Source of the DNA: CAYWVO01 sp964461835
Lineage (GTDB): Bacteria > Zixibacteria > MSB-5A5 > WJJR01 > JAJRUJ01
DNA: 29,306 bases
Direction of reading: 5' to 3'
Assembly (NCBI GenBank): GCA_964461835.1
Contig: CAYWVO010000041.1
Location: 1-29,306, forward strand
The notes below the pieces were generated by a model. It did no database searches and was not told the origin of the DNA. It worked only from the letters and a program-made list of their open reading frames with translations. Position numbers and translations under genes: made by a program. Shown here one piece after another: positions 6,204-15,555 of this stretch (position 1 is its first letter; each line of letters starts with the position of its first letter).

Positions 6204-8009
6204 ATGAAACTCATGATTCGAGCACTGTTACTAGTGCTAATTATCTGTTGTCTATCAATTACTTCCGTGCAAGGTTTTCAAACTCGCACCATGCCGGTAA
6301 AACCTGAGCGGGCATCCGTGGCCCCGGGATTCGACCGGCGACACATTGAAGTGAAATTTCTGGACGATGCGGATATCGGCTTATCCGCGACCGGTGAGCT
6401 TGTCGATCGGTCAAAGACATTCTTCAAAGCGACCGTGAATAATACTCTGGCAGCATTCGCCGATGCCGGTGGGACCTGGCGGCGATCGACCGGTGCATCG
6501 GAAGATATGATCGACCAACTGGTGGCGCAGGCGGAAAGGACGCTGGAGCGGGAAATTGCCGATCTGAACAACTATTTTCTCCTAACTGTGCCGCAGGGAG
6601 AAGACACTGAAGAATGGATTGATCAACTTAATGCGCTGCCCGAGGTTGAAATCGCCAAAGCGTTGCCGTTGCCGATGCCGTTACCGATGCCGGGGGATTA
6701 CCAGGGCGGTCAGGGGTATCTTAACGATGCCCCGGGCGGTATCGGTGCAATCTCCGCCTGGGCCGAGGTCGGTGGGACTGGAGATGGGTGCTTAAACACC
6801 ATAATCTGCGATTTTGAATATTCCTGGAATCTCAATCATTATGATATCACCGTGTCAAGCGTTGTGGTTCCGAGTGGCATGACCCCATCGGACCCCTACA
6901 GCGACGATAACCACGGCACCGCGGTTTTGGGGGAAATGATCAGTTTCAACAACGGTTGGGGGACGACCGGTGCCAGTTACGGCGCGGCGGCGTGGGTGGC
7001 GCCCACGTACCTGGACGGTGCCTGGCAGTTGGGTGTTGCCATGCAGGAGGCGCTTTCTCAGGTTACAACTGAAACGGGGGTGGTGTTCCTGATTGAACAG
7101 CAGATGGCCGGTCCCAATTATACCGGAAGCCCCCCGGGTACGCAGGACGGCCTTGTCCCCGTTGAATGGTGGCAATCATGGTACAACACCATTGTGACCT
7201 GCATCGGCAACGGCGTGACCGTCGTCGAGTGTGCCGGCAACGGTAAGGAAGATTTGGATGCGCCGATCTATTCCACCGGCAATGGCGGGCACTGGCCGTT
7301 TTTGCCGCAGAATAACTCCGGCGCGATTATTGTTGGTGCTGGTGCAGTTCCCGCTGCCTTCGGGGGAACGGATGTCGATCGGTCGCGTCTGAGCTTCTCC
7401 AATTACGGTTCCCGTCTGGATATGCAGGGCTGGGGGGAATATGTCGTCACGACCGGGTACGGCCGGCTTTATAACGCTGACGGAAAGGACTACTGGTACG
7501 ATTGGTTGTTCGCCGGTACTTCCAGTGCGGCACCGATGGTGGCCTCTGCTGCCGCCATCCTCCAAAGCGTGTACAAAGAAGCTGGCGGTTGTACACCAGG
7601 TGGGTACGGCACCGCGTTGCCACCGGATTCTATCCGGGCCATCCTGAAACGCACCGGATCTCCCCAGCAGGCGGGCACCTATCCCACGTCGCAGAATATC
7701 GGACCGCGCCCCGACCTGGTGGCGGCTATTGCCGAATTACCCAATCCCTGCGATTGTGGGGATAACACGGGGGCTGATCCGGATGCCGTAGGGGATATCA
7801 ATTGCGATGGCGGCACCGATCCGCTGGATGTACAGTATTTGGTGAGTTTCGTTTATAAATCACAGGATGCTCGGTGTTCAAAGCCAAGCTGCCCCTATGA
7901 CTGCGGTGATGTCAATTGCGACTCAGGCGTTGATCCGCTGGATGTGCAGTTCTTGGTGAAATTCGTGTATTTGTCTCAGGATGCACTCTGTGATCCGTGT
8001 TCGCCGTAG
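6204..8009 (+). CDS. Secreted subtilisin-like (S8) serine protease with dockerin-like tail
   Basis: Exported endopeptidase of 601 residues. A signal peptide (about 1-26, hydrophobic core LLLVLIICC) is followed by an inhibitor-I9-like propeptide ending in a LPLPMPLPMP linker near 155-163. The S8 domain shows Asp203 (IICDFE), His237 (DDNHGTAV), oxyanion Asn346 (VECAGNG) and Ser440 (FAGTSSAAPMVAS), so the catalytic set is complete. Residues 516-599 form a dockerin-like duplication (GDINCDGGTDPLDVQYLV, GDVNCDSGVDPLDVQFLV) between CDCGD and CDPC Cys clusters, nearly matching the tail of the gene at 354-1946. The tail is presumably a cell-surface or complex-attachment module; no cohesin is encoded here. 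I chose the ATG at 6204 because the signal peptide begins there and GGAG lies about nine bases upstream. Confidence 0.92.
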   Translation: MKLMIRALLLVLIICCLSITSVQGFQTRTMPVKPERASVAPGFDRRHIEVKFLDDADIGLSATGELVDRSKTFFKATVNNTLAAFADAGGTWRRSTGASEDMIDQLVAQAERTLEREIADLNNYFLLTVPQGEDTEEWIDQLNALPEVEIAKALPLPMPLPMPGDYQGGQGYLNDAPGGIGAISAWAEVGGTGDGCLNTIICDFEYSWNLNHYDITVSSVVVPSGMTPSDPYSDDNHGTAVLGEMISFNNGWGTTGASYGAAAWVAPTYLDGAWQLGVAMQEALSQVTTETGVVFLIEQQMAGPNYTGSPPGTQDGLVPVEWWQSWYNTIVTCIGNGVTVVECAGNGKEDLDAPIYSTGNGGHWPFLPQNNSGAIIVGAGAVPAAFGGTDVDRSRLSFSNYGSRLDMQGWGEYVVTTGYGRLYNADGKDYWYDWLFAGTSSAAPMVASAAAILQSVYKEAGGCTPGGYGTALPPDSIRAILKRTGSPQQAGTYPTSQNIGPRPDLVAAIAELPNPCDCGDNTGADPDAVGDINCDGGTDPLDVQYLVSFVYKSQDARCSKPSCPYDCGDVNCDSGVDPLDVQFLVKFVYLSQDALCDPCSP

Positions 8010-8144
8010 CAGCGAACGAACATATTGACTGGATGGCATGCGGTGCAAAATCCCATAATGTCCACTAGAGCGGGCGACGCCTTGAGGTTGCCATATACAG
8101 TGTGCGACTATTCAAATGTCTGATAAATAGCGGGCCTTCTGGAA

Positions 8145-9710
8145 TCACAACCGAAACCGCATGAAGACTTCGGGTAACTGCCTAATCATATCTCCGGCAG
8201 CCATCGAGGTTTGGCCAAGTTCTTCCGCAGCCATATCGCCGGCGAGACCATGCAGGTAGACCCCGCAGCAGGCGGCATCCATCGGTGATAGATCCTGTCC
8301 TAACAATGCCAAAATGATTCCGGTGAGTACATCGCCGGTGCCGCCGGAGGCCATGCCCGCATTCCCGGTGGGATTCAAGCACACCGTGCCGTCCGGTTCG
8401 GCGACAAACGTCGGTGCGCCCTTGAGCACACAGACGCAGTTAAACAGCGACGCGGCTTTCTGTGCCCAGGATTGTCGATCGGCAATGATTTCCTTAATCG
8501 GCGTATTGACTAAGCGTGATAATTCACCGACATGCGGCGTGATAATCAGCGGCGCTTTATTCTCTTTCAGCACACTGTTGTCTTTACCAAATGCGTTAAG
8601 CCCGTCGGCGTCGAGCACAGTCGGTTTCTCGCGACGGGCGAGGACGCGCCGAACCAATTCCTGTGTTTCAAAGTGTTGTGAAAGGCCGGGTCCGACGGCG
8701 ATTGCATCCGCTTCCCCAATATACTGCATCACTTCACCCAGTGCGCGACGGGCAATCACCCGTTTTTTGCGAACTTCCGGCAGTGGCCGGGTTAACGCCT
8801 CGGTGAGTTTGACTTCTAGAATATCATTGAGCGATGCCGGACACCCCACATATACTAATCCCGCCCCGGAGCGCACCGCCGCATTGCCCACTAATGCCGC
8901 GGCGCCGGTCATCCCCACTGATGCCGCCAGCACGAAGATTTTGCCACACGTCCCCTTATGTGCATCTGGTTCCCGCTCCGGCAGGGTGACATTGAGATAC
9001 TCTTCGGTGATCAGGTGCAGTTGGACATTCTCTTCCGCGATTGCTGCCGGGGGAAAACCGATATCGACAATGCGTAATTCTCCGGTCAATGAGCGGCCGG
9101 GAAACAGCAGATGCCCCACTTTCGCACAACCGAAGGTGACCGTCATTTCCGCCGAGATTGCCGGTCCTTCAACCTGCCCGGTATCTGATGACAGTCCCGA
9201 GGCAATATCCACCGCGATAATCGGCACACCGGCGTCATTCATCGCCGGGACCACATCCGCCGCCACATCACGAATGCTGCCGTGAAAACCCGTGCCGAAG
9301 ATTGCATCGACCAGCACATCGTACTCGCCGAGGGCGGGAATACGTTCGGTGTCCGTAATTTCCCGGACGCGGGCGGTATCGGGGAGCCGTTCATAATTTG
9401 CGAGTGCGTCCCCTTTGAGTTTCTCCCGTTCACCGATCAGGAAATAATCGACCGCCGCACCCCAGCCTTCGAGGTATCGTCCGCCGACGAATCCATCGCC
9501 GCCGTTGTTGCCACGTCCACAGATTACGGCAATCTGAATACCGGCAAGTTCGCCCTCGAAGAATTCATCCCGGATGTGTTCTGCCGTCCCGCGGCCGGCG
9601 GCTTCCATGAGAGTCAGGCTGGGGATTCCCATCCCCTCGATTGCCCGCTTATCAATATTCTGCATTTGGGCAGCGGTGGTTATTTTTGGCATTAAAGAAG
9701 AAACGAACAT
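8145..9710 (-). CDS. Bifunctional NAD(P)H-hydrate epimerase / ADP-dependent NAD(P)H-hydrate dehydratase
   Basis: Metabolite-repair enzyme (521 residues). The N-terminal YjeF_N domain (about 8-225) epimerises damaged NAD(P)HX and carries CGRGNNGGDGFVGGR at 64-78. The C-terminal ribokinase-like domain (about 235-515) dehydrates S-NAD(P)HX using ADP and carries NPTGNAGMASGGTGDVLTG with catalytic Asp460. Both active sites look intact. The start ATG at 9710 has AGGA seven bases upstream; an ATG at 9692 is also possible, and family similarity begins only after it. It is the last gene of the seven-gene minus-strand operon, nine bases after the pyrF stop, and appears to be an NAD-repair function appended to a pyrimidine operon. 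Confidence 0.95.
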   Translation of the reverse strand: MFVSSLMPKITTAAQMQNIDKRAIEGMGIPSLTLMEAAGRGTAEHIRDEFFEGELAGIQIAVICGRGNNGGDGFVGGRYLEGWGAAVDYFLIGEREKLKGDALANYERLPDTARVREITDTERIPALGEYDVLVDAIFGTGFHGSIRDVAADVVPAMNDAGVPIIAVDIASGLSSDTGQVEGPAISAEMTVTFGCAKVGHLLFPGRSLTGELRIVDIGFPPAAIAEENVQLHLITEEYLNVTLPEREPDAHKGTCGKIFVLAASVGMTGAAALVGNAAVRSGAGLVYVGCPASLNDILEVKLTEALTRPLPEVRKKRVIARRALGEVMQYIGEADAIAVGPGLSQHFETQELVRRVLARREKPTVLDADGLNAFGKDNSVLKENKAPLIITPHVGELSRLVNTPIKEIIADRQSWAQKAASLFNCVCVLKGAPTFVAEPDGTVCLNPTGNAGMASGGTGDVLTGIILALLGQDLSPMDAACCGVYLHGLAGDMAAEELGQTSMAAGDMIRQLPEVFMRFRL

Positions 9711-9719
9711 TGCATCATC

Positions 9720-10529
9720 CTATGGCTGCTCCAGGGCGCGATTAATCGCCTCGCGATATTCCAGCGCTTTCGCGCGTGCCTGATCGGCAAAATCAGCACC
9801 ACTCCCGGCGTATAAGATGCTACGGCTGACATTGAAGATCGCAGGCAATTGACCATTGCTGGTTGCCGCCTTCACCGCCTGCACAGTGTCACCACCCTGC
9901 ACGCCAAGCCCCGGCACCAACAGCGGGCCGATCGTATACAATGCACGGATTTCTCGCAGCTGCTCCAGATGTGTCGCCCCGGTCACCAGCCCGACTTCCC
10001 CCAATTGCCGGAGGGCACTGCACATTTCAATGACCCGTTTAAATACCGGCCGGCCATTCCCAAATTGTAAATCCTGTGCACCGGGATTGGAGGTCACACA
10101 CAACACAAAGATGCACCGGTCCTGGTATTCCAAAAACGGTTCCAAAGAATCGCGACCTAAATACGGGCTGACCGTGGCGGCATCCGCGTTGAGATGTTTA
10201 AACAAAAACTGTGCATACATTGCAGACGAGTGGCCGATGTCGCCGCGTTTGGCATCCAGCACCACCGGGATGTGTGGCGGTATCACCTTGCGTAATTGTT
10301 CCAGCTGACGGATTCCATGCGACCCATAAGCCTCGAAAAAGGCGAGGTTTGGCTTATACGCACAGACAATATCCGTGGTCGCTTGGACAATCTCACGGCA
10401 AAATTCCAACAACGGATCAGGCGCAGTACGAATGGCTTCCGGCAGTTTATCCAGCACCGGGTCAAGCCCAATGCAAAGTCTGCTCGTATTCGATTGTTGT
10501 GCCGCCTGTAATTTATCCGCAAAACTCAT
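9720..10529 (-). CDS. Orotidine 5'-phosphate decarboxylase
   Basis: Last step of UMP synthesis: decarboxylates OMP in the cytoplasm. The 269 residues are of the longer bacterial type (group 2). Key residues are in LDAKRGDIG (Asp92, Lys94, Asp97), with the N-terminal LCIGLDP at 18-24 and PYLGRDSLEPF. The phosphate-site region VPGLGVQGGD is also present. The ATG at 10529 overlaps the pyrD stop by four bases (ATGA), showing translational coupling; a longer frame to 10586 runs into pyrD and is rejected. Confidence 0.95.
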   Translation of the reverse strand: MSFADKLQAAQQSNTSRLCIGLDPVLDKLPEAIRTAPDPLLEFCREIVQATTDIVCAYKPNLAFFEAYGSHGIRQLEQLRKVIPPHIPVVLDAKRGDIGHSSAMYAQFLFKHLNADAATVSPYLGRDSLEPFLEYQDRCIFVLCVTSNPGAQDLQFGNGRPVFKRVIEMCSALRQLGEVGLVTGATHLEQLREIRALYTIGPLLVPGLGVQGGDTVQAVKAATSNGQLPAIFNVSRSILYAGSGADFADQARAKALEYREAINRALEQP

Positions 10530-11443
10530 GAGTATTTCACCGCGCCGATTAACTCGACAATTCTCGGTATCTTGCGGTCTTGGCAATACTGTTTCAAGCC
10601 ATCAATGACTTGCAGGCAGGCATTCGGTTCGCGGAAAATCGCGGTTCCGATTTGCACTGCCGATGCCCCCGCAAGCAGAAACTCAATGGCATCCTCTGCA
10701 GTAGTAATTCCACCGATACCAATAACCGGAATGTGCACCGCCTGGGCGATTTTCATCACGCAGGCCAGGGCCACCGGCTTGATCGCCGGGCCGGACAATC
10801 CGCCGGTGATGTTCGATAATCGTGGTTTGCGAGTTTCAATATTAATTGCCGTCCCGACCAAGGTGTTGATGGCGCTGATTGCGTCGGCGCCGCCGTTTTC
10901 GGCCGCTTGCGCCAAGGTCGCAATCTGATGAGTGTTGGGTGTCAGTTTGGCAATCAACGGCGTGGCGGTTACCTCTTTCACTTTCGCAGTACAGCGCTCG
11001 ACCCAGTCCGGTTTTGCGCCGTTGTCTAAACCCTCCTGCACATTCGGACAGGAAAGGTTGAGTTCCAAAAAATCGATACCCTGGATTGCGTCCAGCCGTT
11101 GTGCCGCCTGGACATAGTCAGCGATATCCCTGCCGACGATATTTACAATCACCCGTGTTCCCGATTCGCGGAGCAGGTCCATCTTTTCGGTAATGAACCG
11201 TTCCACCCCCACGTTTTGCAGCCCAATGCAATTAAGCATGCCGGCGGTGGTCTCGACCACTCGCGGTGGAGGATGTCCCGATCGCTCGTCGATGGAAATC
11301 GACTTGGTGACGAAGCCGCCGAGTGTCTTCAGGGGAAACACGCGGGATAGCTCCTCACCGGTGCCGGAGGTCCCGGACGCCGTCAGGACAGGATTGGCGA
11401 GTTCAATTCCTGCGATAGGTACCCGCAGGTCGGGAGATCTCAC
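10526..11443 (-). CDS. Dihydroorotate dehydrogenase B (NAD+), catalytic subunit
   Basis: Oxidises dihydroorotate to orotate with FMN and passes electrons to the PyrK subunit. The 305 residues fit class 1B. The catalytic base is Cys132 in LNLSCPNVQEG, as in class 1 enzymes; TKSISIDER at 46-54 and the FMN phosphate loops GIGGI and VQIGTAIF are present. Translation starts at GTG 11443, which overlaps the pyrK stop (GTGA), with GGGAGG a few bases upstream. A 70-codon in-frame extension only reads the pyrK 3' end. The adjacent pyrK supports class 1B rather than 1A. Confidence 0.95.
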   Translation of the reverse strand: MRSPDLRVPIAGIELANPVLTASGTSGTGEELSRVFPLKTLGGFVTKSISIDERSGHPPPRVVETTAGMLNCIGLQNVGVERFITEKMDLLRESGTRVIVNIVGRDIADYVQAAQRLDAIQGIDFLELNLSCPNVQEGLDNGAKPDWVERCTAKVKEVTATPLIAKLTPNTHQIATLAQAAENGGADAISAINTLVGTAINIETRKPRLSNITGGLSGPAIKPVALACVMKIAQAVHIPVIGIGGITTAEDAIEFLLAGASAVQIGTAIFREPNACLQVIDGLKQYCQDRKIPRIVELIGAVKYS

Positions 11444-12258
11444 AGTTGCACCTCCCGCACATCGAATATTGGGCCGTCGTGACACACGCGTTTGTACGTA
11501 TCGTACCCGGTGGCCGCGGGTCCCGCTTTCACTGCACAGCCCGAACAGACACCGAACCCACAGGGCATCATCTCTTCCAGTGACAGTTGGCCGGGATACC
11601 CCGTGTTCAGCAACCACTGTTGTAATGCAGCAAGCATGGGGGTGGGTCCACACCCGTAGACCGCGGTTGATTCAACCGGCCACCGATCTTCGGCATGCAG
11701 AGACGTCAGTAGCCCCATAACCGTCCCGTGATACCCAAATGATCCGTCATCGGTACACCACAACCGCCGGACTCCGACCGTTGCGGGAATTTGCAGCCGT
11801 GTCTCATTCGCTCGTGATCCGGCAAGCAGCAAAATCTCAGGAGGGCGACGGCGATTCTGTAATATCGCTCGTGCGAAGTATACCAACGGGGGCAGACCGA
11901 CGCCACCGGCAACCAGGATTACCTGGCGGCAACCGCGAGGCAAAATGAACCAATTCCCCAGCGGGCCGAAAATCGGAATCTCATCGCCCTTGCGTAGTGC
12001 TGCCAGATGACGGGTGCCGGTGCCAACGACCGCATACAAAATGTCAATTGTCCCGCCCTCACTGTCGGCGGCAAAGATCGACATTGGCCGCCGAAAGAAT
12101 GGCTCGAAGCCGCTGCCGGCCCGAATCTGGACGAACTGGCCGGGTTTGGCGCGGCGGGCGATGGCGGGAAGGTGAAACGTGTCGCAGTAAATGGTGGGGC
12201 GGATTTTTTTCCGCGAGACGAGACGGGCGGGGCGATCAATAGTCGAGTGCAGGGTCAT
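11440..12258 (-). CDS. Dihydroorotate dehydrogenase B, electron transfer subunit (PyrK)
   Basis: Iron-sulfur flavoprotein of 272 residues that carries electrons from PyrD to NAD+. A FAD-binding barrel with FRRPMSI, an NAD-binding part with GGVGLPPL and YGCGPTPML, and a C-terminal [2Fe-2S] site (CGFGVCSGC plus CHDG: Cys233, Cys238, Cys241, Cys259) are all present. The ATG at 12258 lies inside the end of the upstream TPR/TonB-like gene (23-base overlap), so translation is probably coupled; no strong ribosome-binding site is seen. The N-terminal 16 residues of the longer frame are not family-like. Confidence 0.93.
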   Translation of the reverse strand: MTLHSTIDRPARLVSRKKIRPTIYCDTFHLPAIARRAKPGQFVQIRAGSGFEPFFRRPMSIFAADSEGGTIDILYAVVGTGTRHLAALRKGDEIPIFGPLGNWFILPRGCRQVILVAGGVGLPPLVYFARAILQNRRRPPEILLLAGSRANETRLQIPATVGVRRLWCTDDGSFGYHGTVMGLLTSLHAEDRWPVESTAVYGCGPTPMLAALQQWLLNTGYPGQLSLEEMMPCGFGVCSGCAVKAGPAATGYDTYKRVCHDGPIFDVREVQL

Positions 12259-15200
12259 TGAAGAGATTTTCGCGCTCCTGGGCCGGTGGAACAACATCCA
12301 CCTCAAACCGATACCACATATTCAACGACTCCGGGGCAATCGAATCCGGGTCAAAATAGGTATCCTTAATCACTTGCTCCGCATTTGCGTCAATATCCGC
12401 CAGATAACTCTGGCTAATTACTTCATGATCAGCGATCTGCCCGGTGAAATCAATCAAAATCTTGTAAACAATGGTGCCCCGCCACGGATCTTGATCCACC
12501 TCAGAAGCGGGGTAGACAAAGGTGCCTTTTTGCTTTGGTTTGGGAGCTACCGGCAGGGTCGGATCTTTCGTGGTATCCTCCTGTTCGGCCTGGATCGCGG
12601 CAAGTGTTGAGTCGTAAATATCGTCATCCTCCTCAGCGATGACCGCCCGTTGGCGCTCTCGGCGAGGAGCAATCCCCATCCCCATCATCTCTTTCGCCGC
12701 CGAGGCAAATTGCGTGGTGGAAAAGCTGTCGACGAAATCGGCAAACATGAAATACAGGGTCGAATCGCCACCGGAGAATGCGCGCTCGGCAGCCAGCAAT
12801 TCCGCGTAGGCGGCTTTGGGGGCATAGATGCTTTGCGGGAATTTTTCGGCGACGTACGCAAAGACGACCTTGGCGGACTCGGGTTTGTCTTCTTCAAACA
12901 ACAGGCGTTCCGCTTCCCGGTAATAGGCACCCGGGTACCCGGTATCTGCGGGTGTACCACTGAGGCCGAGTCGATCAATGGCGGCGCCGGCATAGTCGGT
13001 GGTTCCGTATTGATTGAGGATTAATCGATAGCGATCCCGCGCGGCAGCGGTATCGGCAAAGGCCGTCTCCAGCAACGAGGCGATGGCAAAATGCGCCCGC
13101 GGCGTAAAGTCATTTTCGGGCAGCTTCTCCACCAGTTTTTCATAGTAGAAGAGCGCAGAGTCCGGCACTTCTAAAATGTTCTGGTAAACCTCCGCCAGGT
13201 TGAAATATGTTGCTGCGAGTTTATCTTTGACCTCTTGCAGTTTTTCCTGCCGGGCCAATTCTCGTTTGGCCGCCGGGGTAAGCTCAATCTCGAGCGTGGT
13301 ATCCACGACCCACGAGGAATCAAACGAGAAAGTCGTGTCGAACACGTATTGCGGGCCCGCCGGCACTGCGGCTGAATCGGCGGTCGTGTCCGGCGTTGCC
13401 GCGGCCAAACTGTCCATTCGTAGTAAGGAATCTGCAGGTGAATCGGAAACCCGCATCGTTTCTGTCATGACCCGGAGGGTATCAAACCCCGGCACAGGCA
13501 TAAGAGAATCCACTGGTTGGTTAGTATCCGCGTCGGCCGACAGTGAATCTTCCCGCTGTTCAGCAAAGAGAGTATCCTCCTTCGGATTACCTGCACCCAT
13601 CGTGTCCAACGCCGCGGGTGTTCCCGAAGTAGCCGGCTCAGCCGGAAGCGTGTTGTCGGCGAGCGGTGAATCCGGCATTGCATTACCCGCTAACGGTTCA
13701 GCGGCCAAGGGATCGGCAACGAGTGAATCAGCACCGGCGAACGTTTCCCTGCCCGCACTATCCATTAATGTGGGAACAGGGTTATCGGGAGTTGCTGCCG
13801 GAGGTGGTACATCTTCTACCAGACTTGCCAGCATGCTGTCAATTGCAATTGTCGTATCGACCACGAGTACCGTATCGATAATCACCGTAGTGTCTTTAGT
13901 TTTGTTGGAATCATACGCCGGTATTTCCGGCTCTGATGAGATCTCATTCCAGCCGCTGGCCGCCAACGAGTCTAAGGTTGCCAGACTGTACTCGCCGTAG
14001 ATATCCAATATCAGCGGCAGGTTCGCCAACGAATCGGAAACATCGGCTGTGGCACTATCTTCGAACGATTGGTTTGCCGCTATTTCTGCTTCTGCCGAAA
14101 TTTCGGTCCAACCGCGGGCCGCGAGGGAGTCTAGTTCTTCCAAGCTGTACGTTCCGTAAATCTCCATAAACAAGGGCAAATCGGCCAATGAATCGGGAGT
14201 ATCGGCAAGCGTCGTATCGGCGGTCGTCTCGTTCGCTGCCATCTCCAGTGTTGCGGGCGTTTCGGACCAGCCACTGGCTGCAAGTGAGTCGAGCTCCTCC
14301 ATACTGTATTCGCCATAAATTTCCATAAACAGCGGTAGATTGGCGAGTGAATCAGGAACATCAATCCTCTCCGAAACGACAATTTGAGTCGTATCCTCAA
14401 TCGTGGTGGAGTCCACAATGCCGAGCATCTCATTCAGTTCGCGGGTGCCGGTGACAATCTCATCCTGATAACTTTCCACGGTCGCCAGGGTGAGAGACAT
14501 ATCGATTGCGCGTCGCGCATACTTACTGCGGCCGAACTCTTTTTTGGCCAAATCATAATACTCTCGCGCTTTGGCATAATCGAAATAGCGCTCCTGATGA
14601 ATATACCCGATACGGTAGTACGCCTCGGCCGACCAGGTGGTTCTCGGGAAGTTCTCGGTCACATCGACATATTTATCGATCGCCTCCTCGTAGGACCCAT
14701 CCTGTTCAAGCCCGTGTCCGTATAGCAATTGGACCAATCCGAGAGAATCATAAAAGATGTCACTGCGGGCCAGGTCGTCCAGCAACGTCAGTCCGGAATC
14801 GATCTCACCTTTGTCGAAATAGGCATTGGCCATACTCATTCGGGTCTTATATTCCAGCCACTGTTCAGGGCTGTTGTCCAGCATGAGCATGAATTGTTCG
14901 ACCGCTTCATCCGCCCGCCCGGCGGCAACCAGTGCCTCGCCGGCCTTGTAATGTGCACTGTCGGCAACCTCCTCGCCTGGGTATTCTTCTGCCAAGCGAA
15001 GATAGAGTGCGGCGGCGGAATCATATTCCTGATCGGTAAAATGCATCCCCGCCAGACGGGCCAACGCCTCCGCTCGCCACTTCGGTTTGCTGCCTTCGGT
15101 GATCAGCTGAATCAATCGGTCACGGCCGGCTCGACGATCACCGAGTTCGACGCGAGATACGGCAATCCACAGATTCGCTTCTTCGACATATTTGCTTTCG

Positions 15201-15553
15201 GGATAATCGGTCACCAACGTCTCGAACGCACGCTTAGCCTTGGCAAATTCCATCATTCGCACATAGGAGAGACCAATATAATAATAGGCATCATCGACCC
15301 ATTTACTGTTAGGGTGTTCTTCGATGACCTTACTAAATCGTTGGATCGCATCCTGGTATGCCAATCCTCCGGCACGTTGCCGGGGACCGCCCCCGCGGCC
15401 GGTCGCCCCCAGTTGCTTCGTTTTCTCCTCGGCCTGCTTGAACTCCTGCTTAGCATTAAAGAACATGTTGTAGTACACACAGCCGGCCGAGAATGCCAAG
15501 AGGGCCAAGATCAGGCTCATCGAGGTAATGATTTTACACCGTGTCCAAAACAT
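12236..15553 (-). CDS. Large TPR lipoprotein with triplicated motif and TonB-like C-terminus
   Basis: Envelope lipoprotein of 1105 residues, unusually long. The signal peptide ends in FSAGC (Cys25). A first TPR array (about 65-370) resembles BamD/YbgF-type proteins (AIQRFSKVIEEHPNSKWVDD; AKRAFETLVTDYPESKYVEE). Residues about 395-545 hold three copies of a roughly 52-55-residue unit around ANLPLFMEIYGEYS and ELDSLAASGW. A long Asp/Ser/Ala/Pro-rich linker (about 550-790) leads to a second TPR-like array (about 800-985). Residues about 1024-1090 (GTIVYKILIDFTGQIADHEV) look like a TonB C-terminal energy-transducer fold, though no N-terminal membrane anchor of TonB type is present. The start follows the radical SAM stop by two bases. 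An outer-membrane assembly or periplasm-spanning scaffold role is plausible but inferred. Confidence 0.85.
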   Translation of the reverse strand: MFWTRCKIITSMSLILALLAFSAGCVYYNMFFNAKQEFKQAEEKTKQLGATGRGGGPRQRAGGLAYQDAIQRFSKVIEEHPNSKWVDDAYYYIGLSYVRMMEFAKAKRAFETLVTDYPESKYVEEANLWIAVSRVELGDRRAGRDRLIQLITEGSKPKWRAEALARLAGMHFTDQEYDSAAALYLRLAEEYPGEEVADSAHYKAGEALVAAGRADEAVEQFMLMLDNSPEQWLEYKTRMSMANAYFDKGEIDSGLTLLDDLARSDIFYDSLGLVQLLYGHGLEQDGSYEEAIDKYVDVTENFPRTTWSAEAYYRIGYIHQERYFDYAKAREYYDLAKKEFGRSKYARRAIDMSLTLATVESYQDEIVTGTRELNEMLGIVDSTTIEDTTQIVVSERIDVPDSLANLPLFMEIYGEYSMEELDSLAASGWSETPATLEMAANETTADTTLADTPDSLADLPLFMEIYGTYSLEELDSLAARGWTEISAEAEIAANQSFEDSATADVSDSLANLPLILDIYGEYSLATLDSLAASGWNEISSEPEIPAYDSNKTKDTTVIIDTVLVVDTTIAIDSMLASLVEDVPPPAATPDNPVPTLMDSAGRETFAGADSLVADPLAAEPLAGNAMPDSPLADNTLPAEPATSGTPAALDTMGAGNPKEDTLFAEQREDSLSADADTNQPVDSLMPVPGFDTLRVMTETMRVSDSPADSLLRMDSLAAATPDTTADSAAVPAGPQYVFDTTFSFDSSWVVDTTLEIELTPAAKRELARQEKLQEVKDKLAATYFNLAEVYQNILEVPDSALFYYEKLVEKLPENDFTPRAHFAIASLLETAFADTAAARDRYRLILNQYGTTDYAGAAIDRLGLSGTPADTGYPGAYYREAERLLFEEDKPESAKVVFAYVAEKFPQSIYAPKAAYAELLAAERAFSGGDSTLYFMFADFVDSFSTTQFASAAKEMMGMGIAPRRERQRAVIAEEDDDIYDSTLAAIQAEQEDTTKDPTLPVAPKPKQKGTFVYPASEVDQDPWRGTIVYKILIDFTGQIADHEVISQSYLADIDANAEQVIKDTYFDPDSIAPESLNMWYRFEVDVVPPAQERENLFNDPALDY

Positions 15554-15555
15554 CC

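Noticed and set aside
8314..9285. Long plus-strand open frame opposite nnr
   Set aside because: Antisense shadow of a clearly conserved enzyme, with a Ser/Pro/Thr-rich composition and no family features.
11444..11653. 70-codon N-terminal extension of pyrD
   Set aside because: It overlaps pyrK fully and is not family-like; the GTG at 11443 overlapping the pyrK stop is the normal coupled start.
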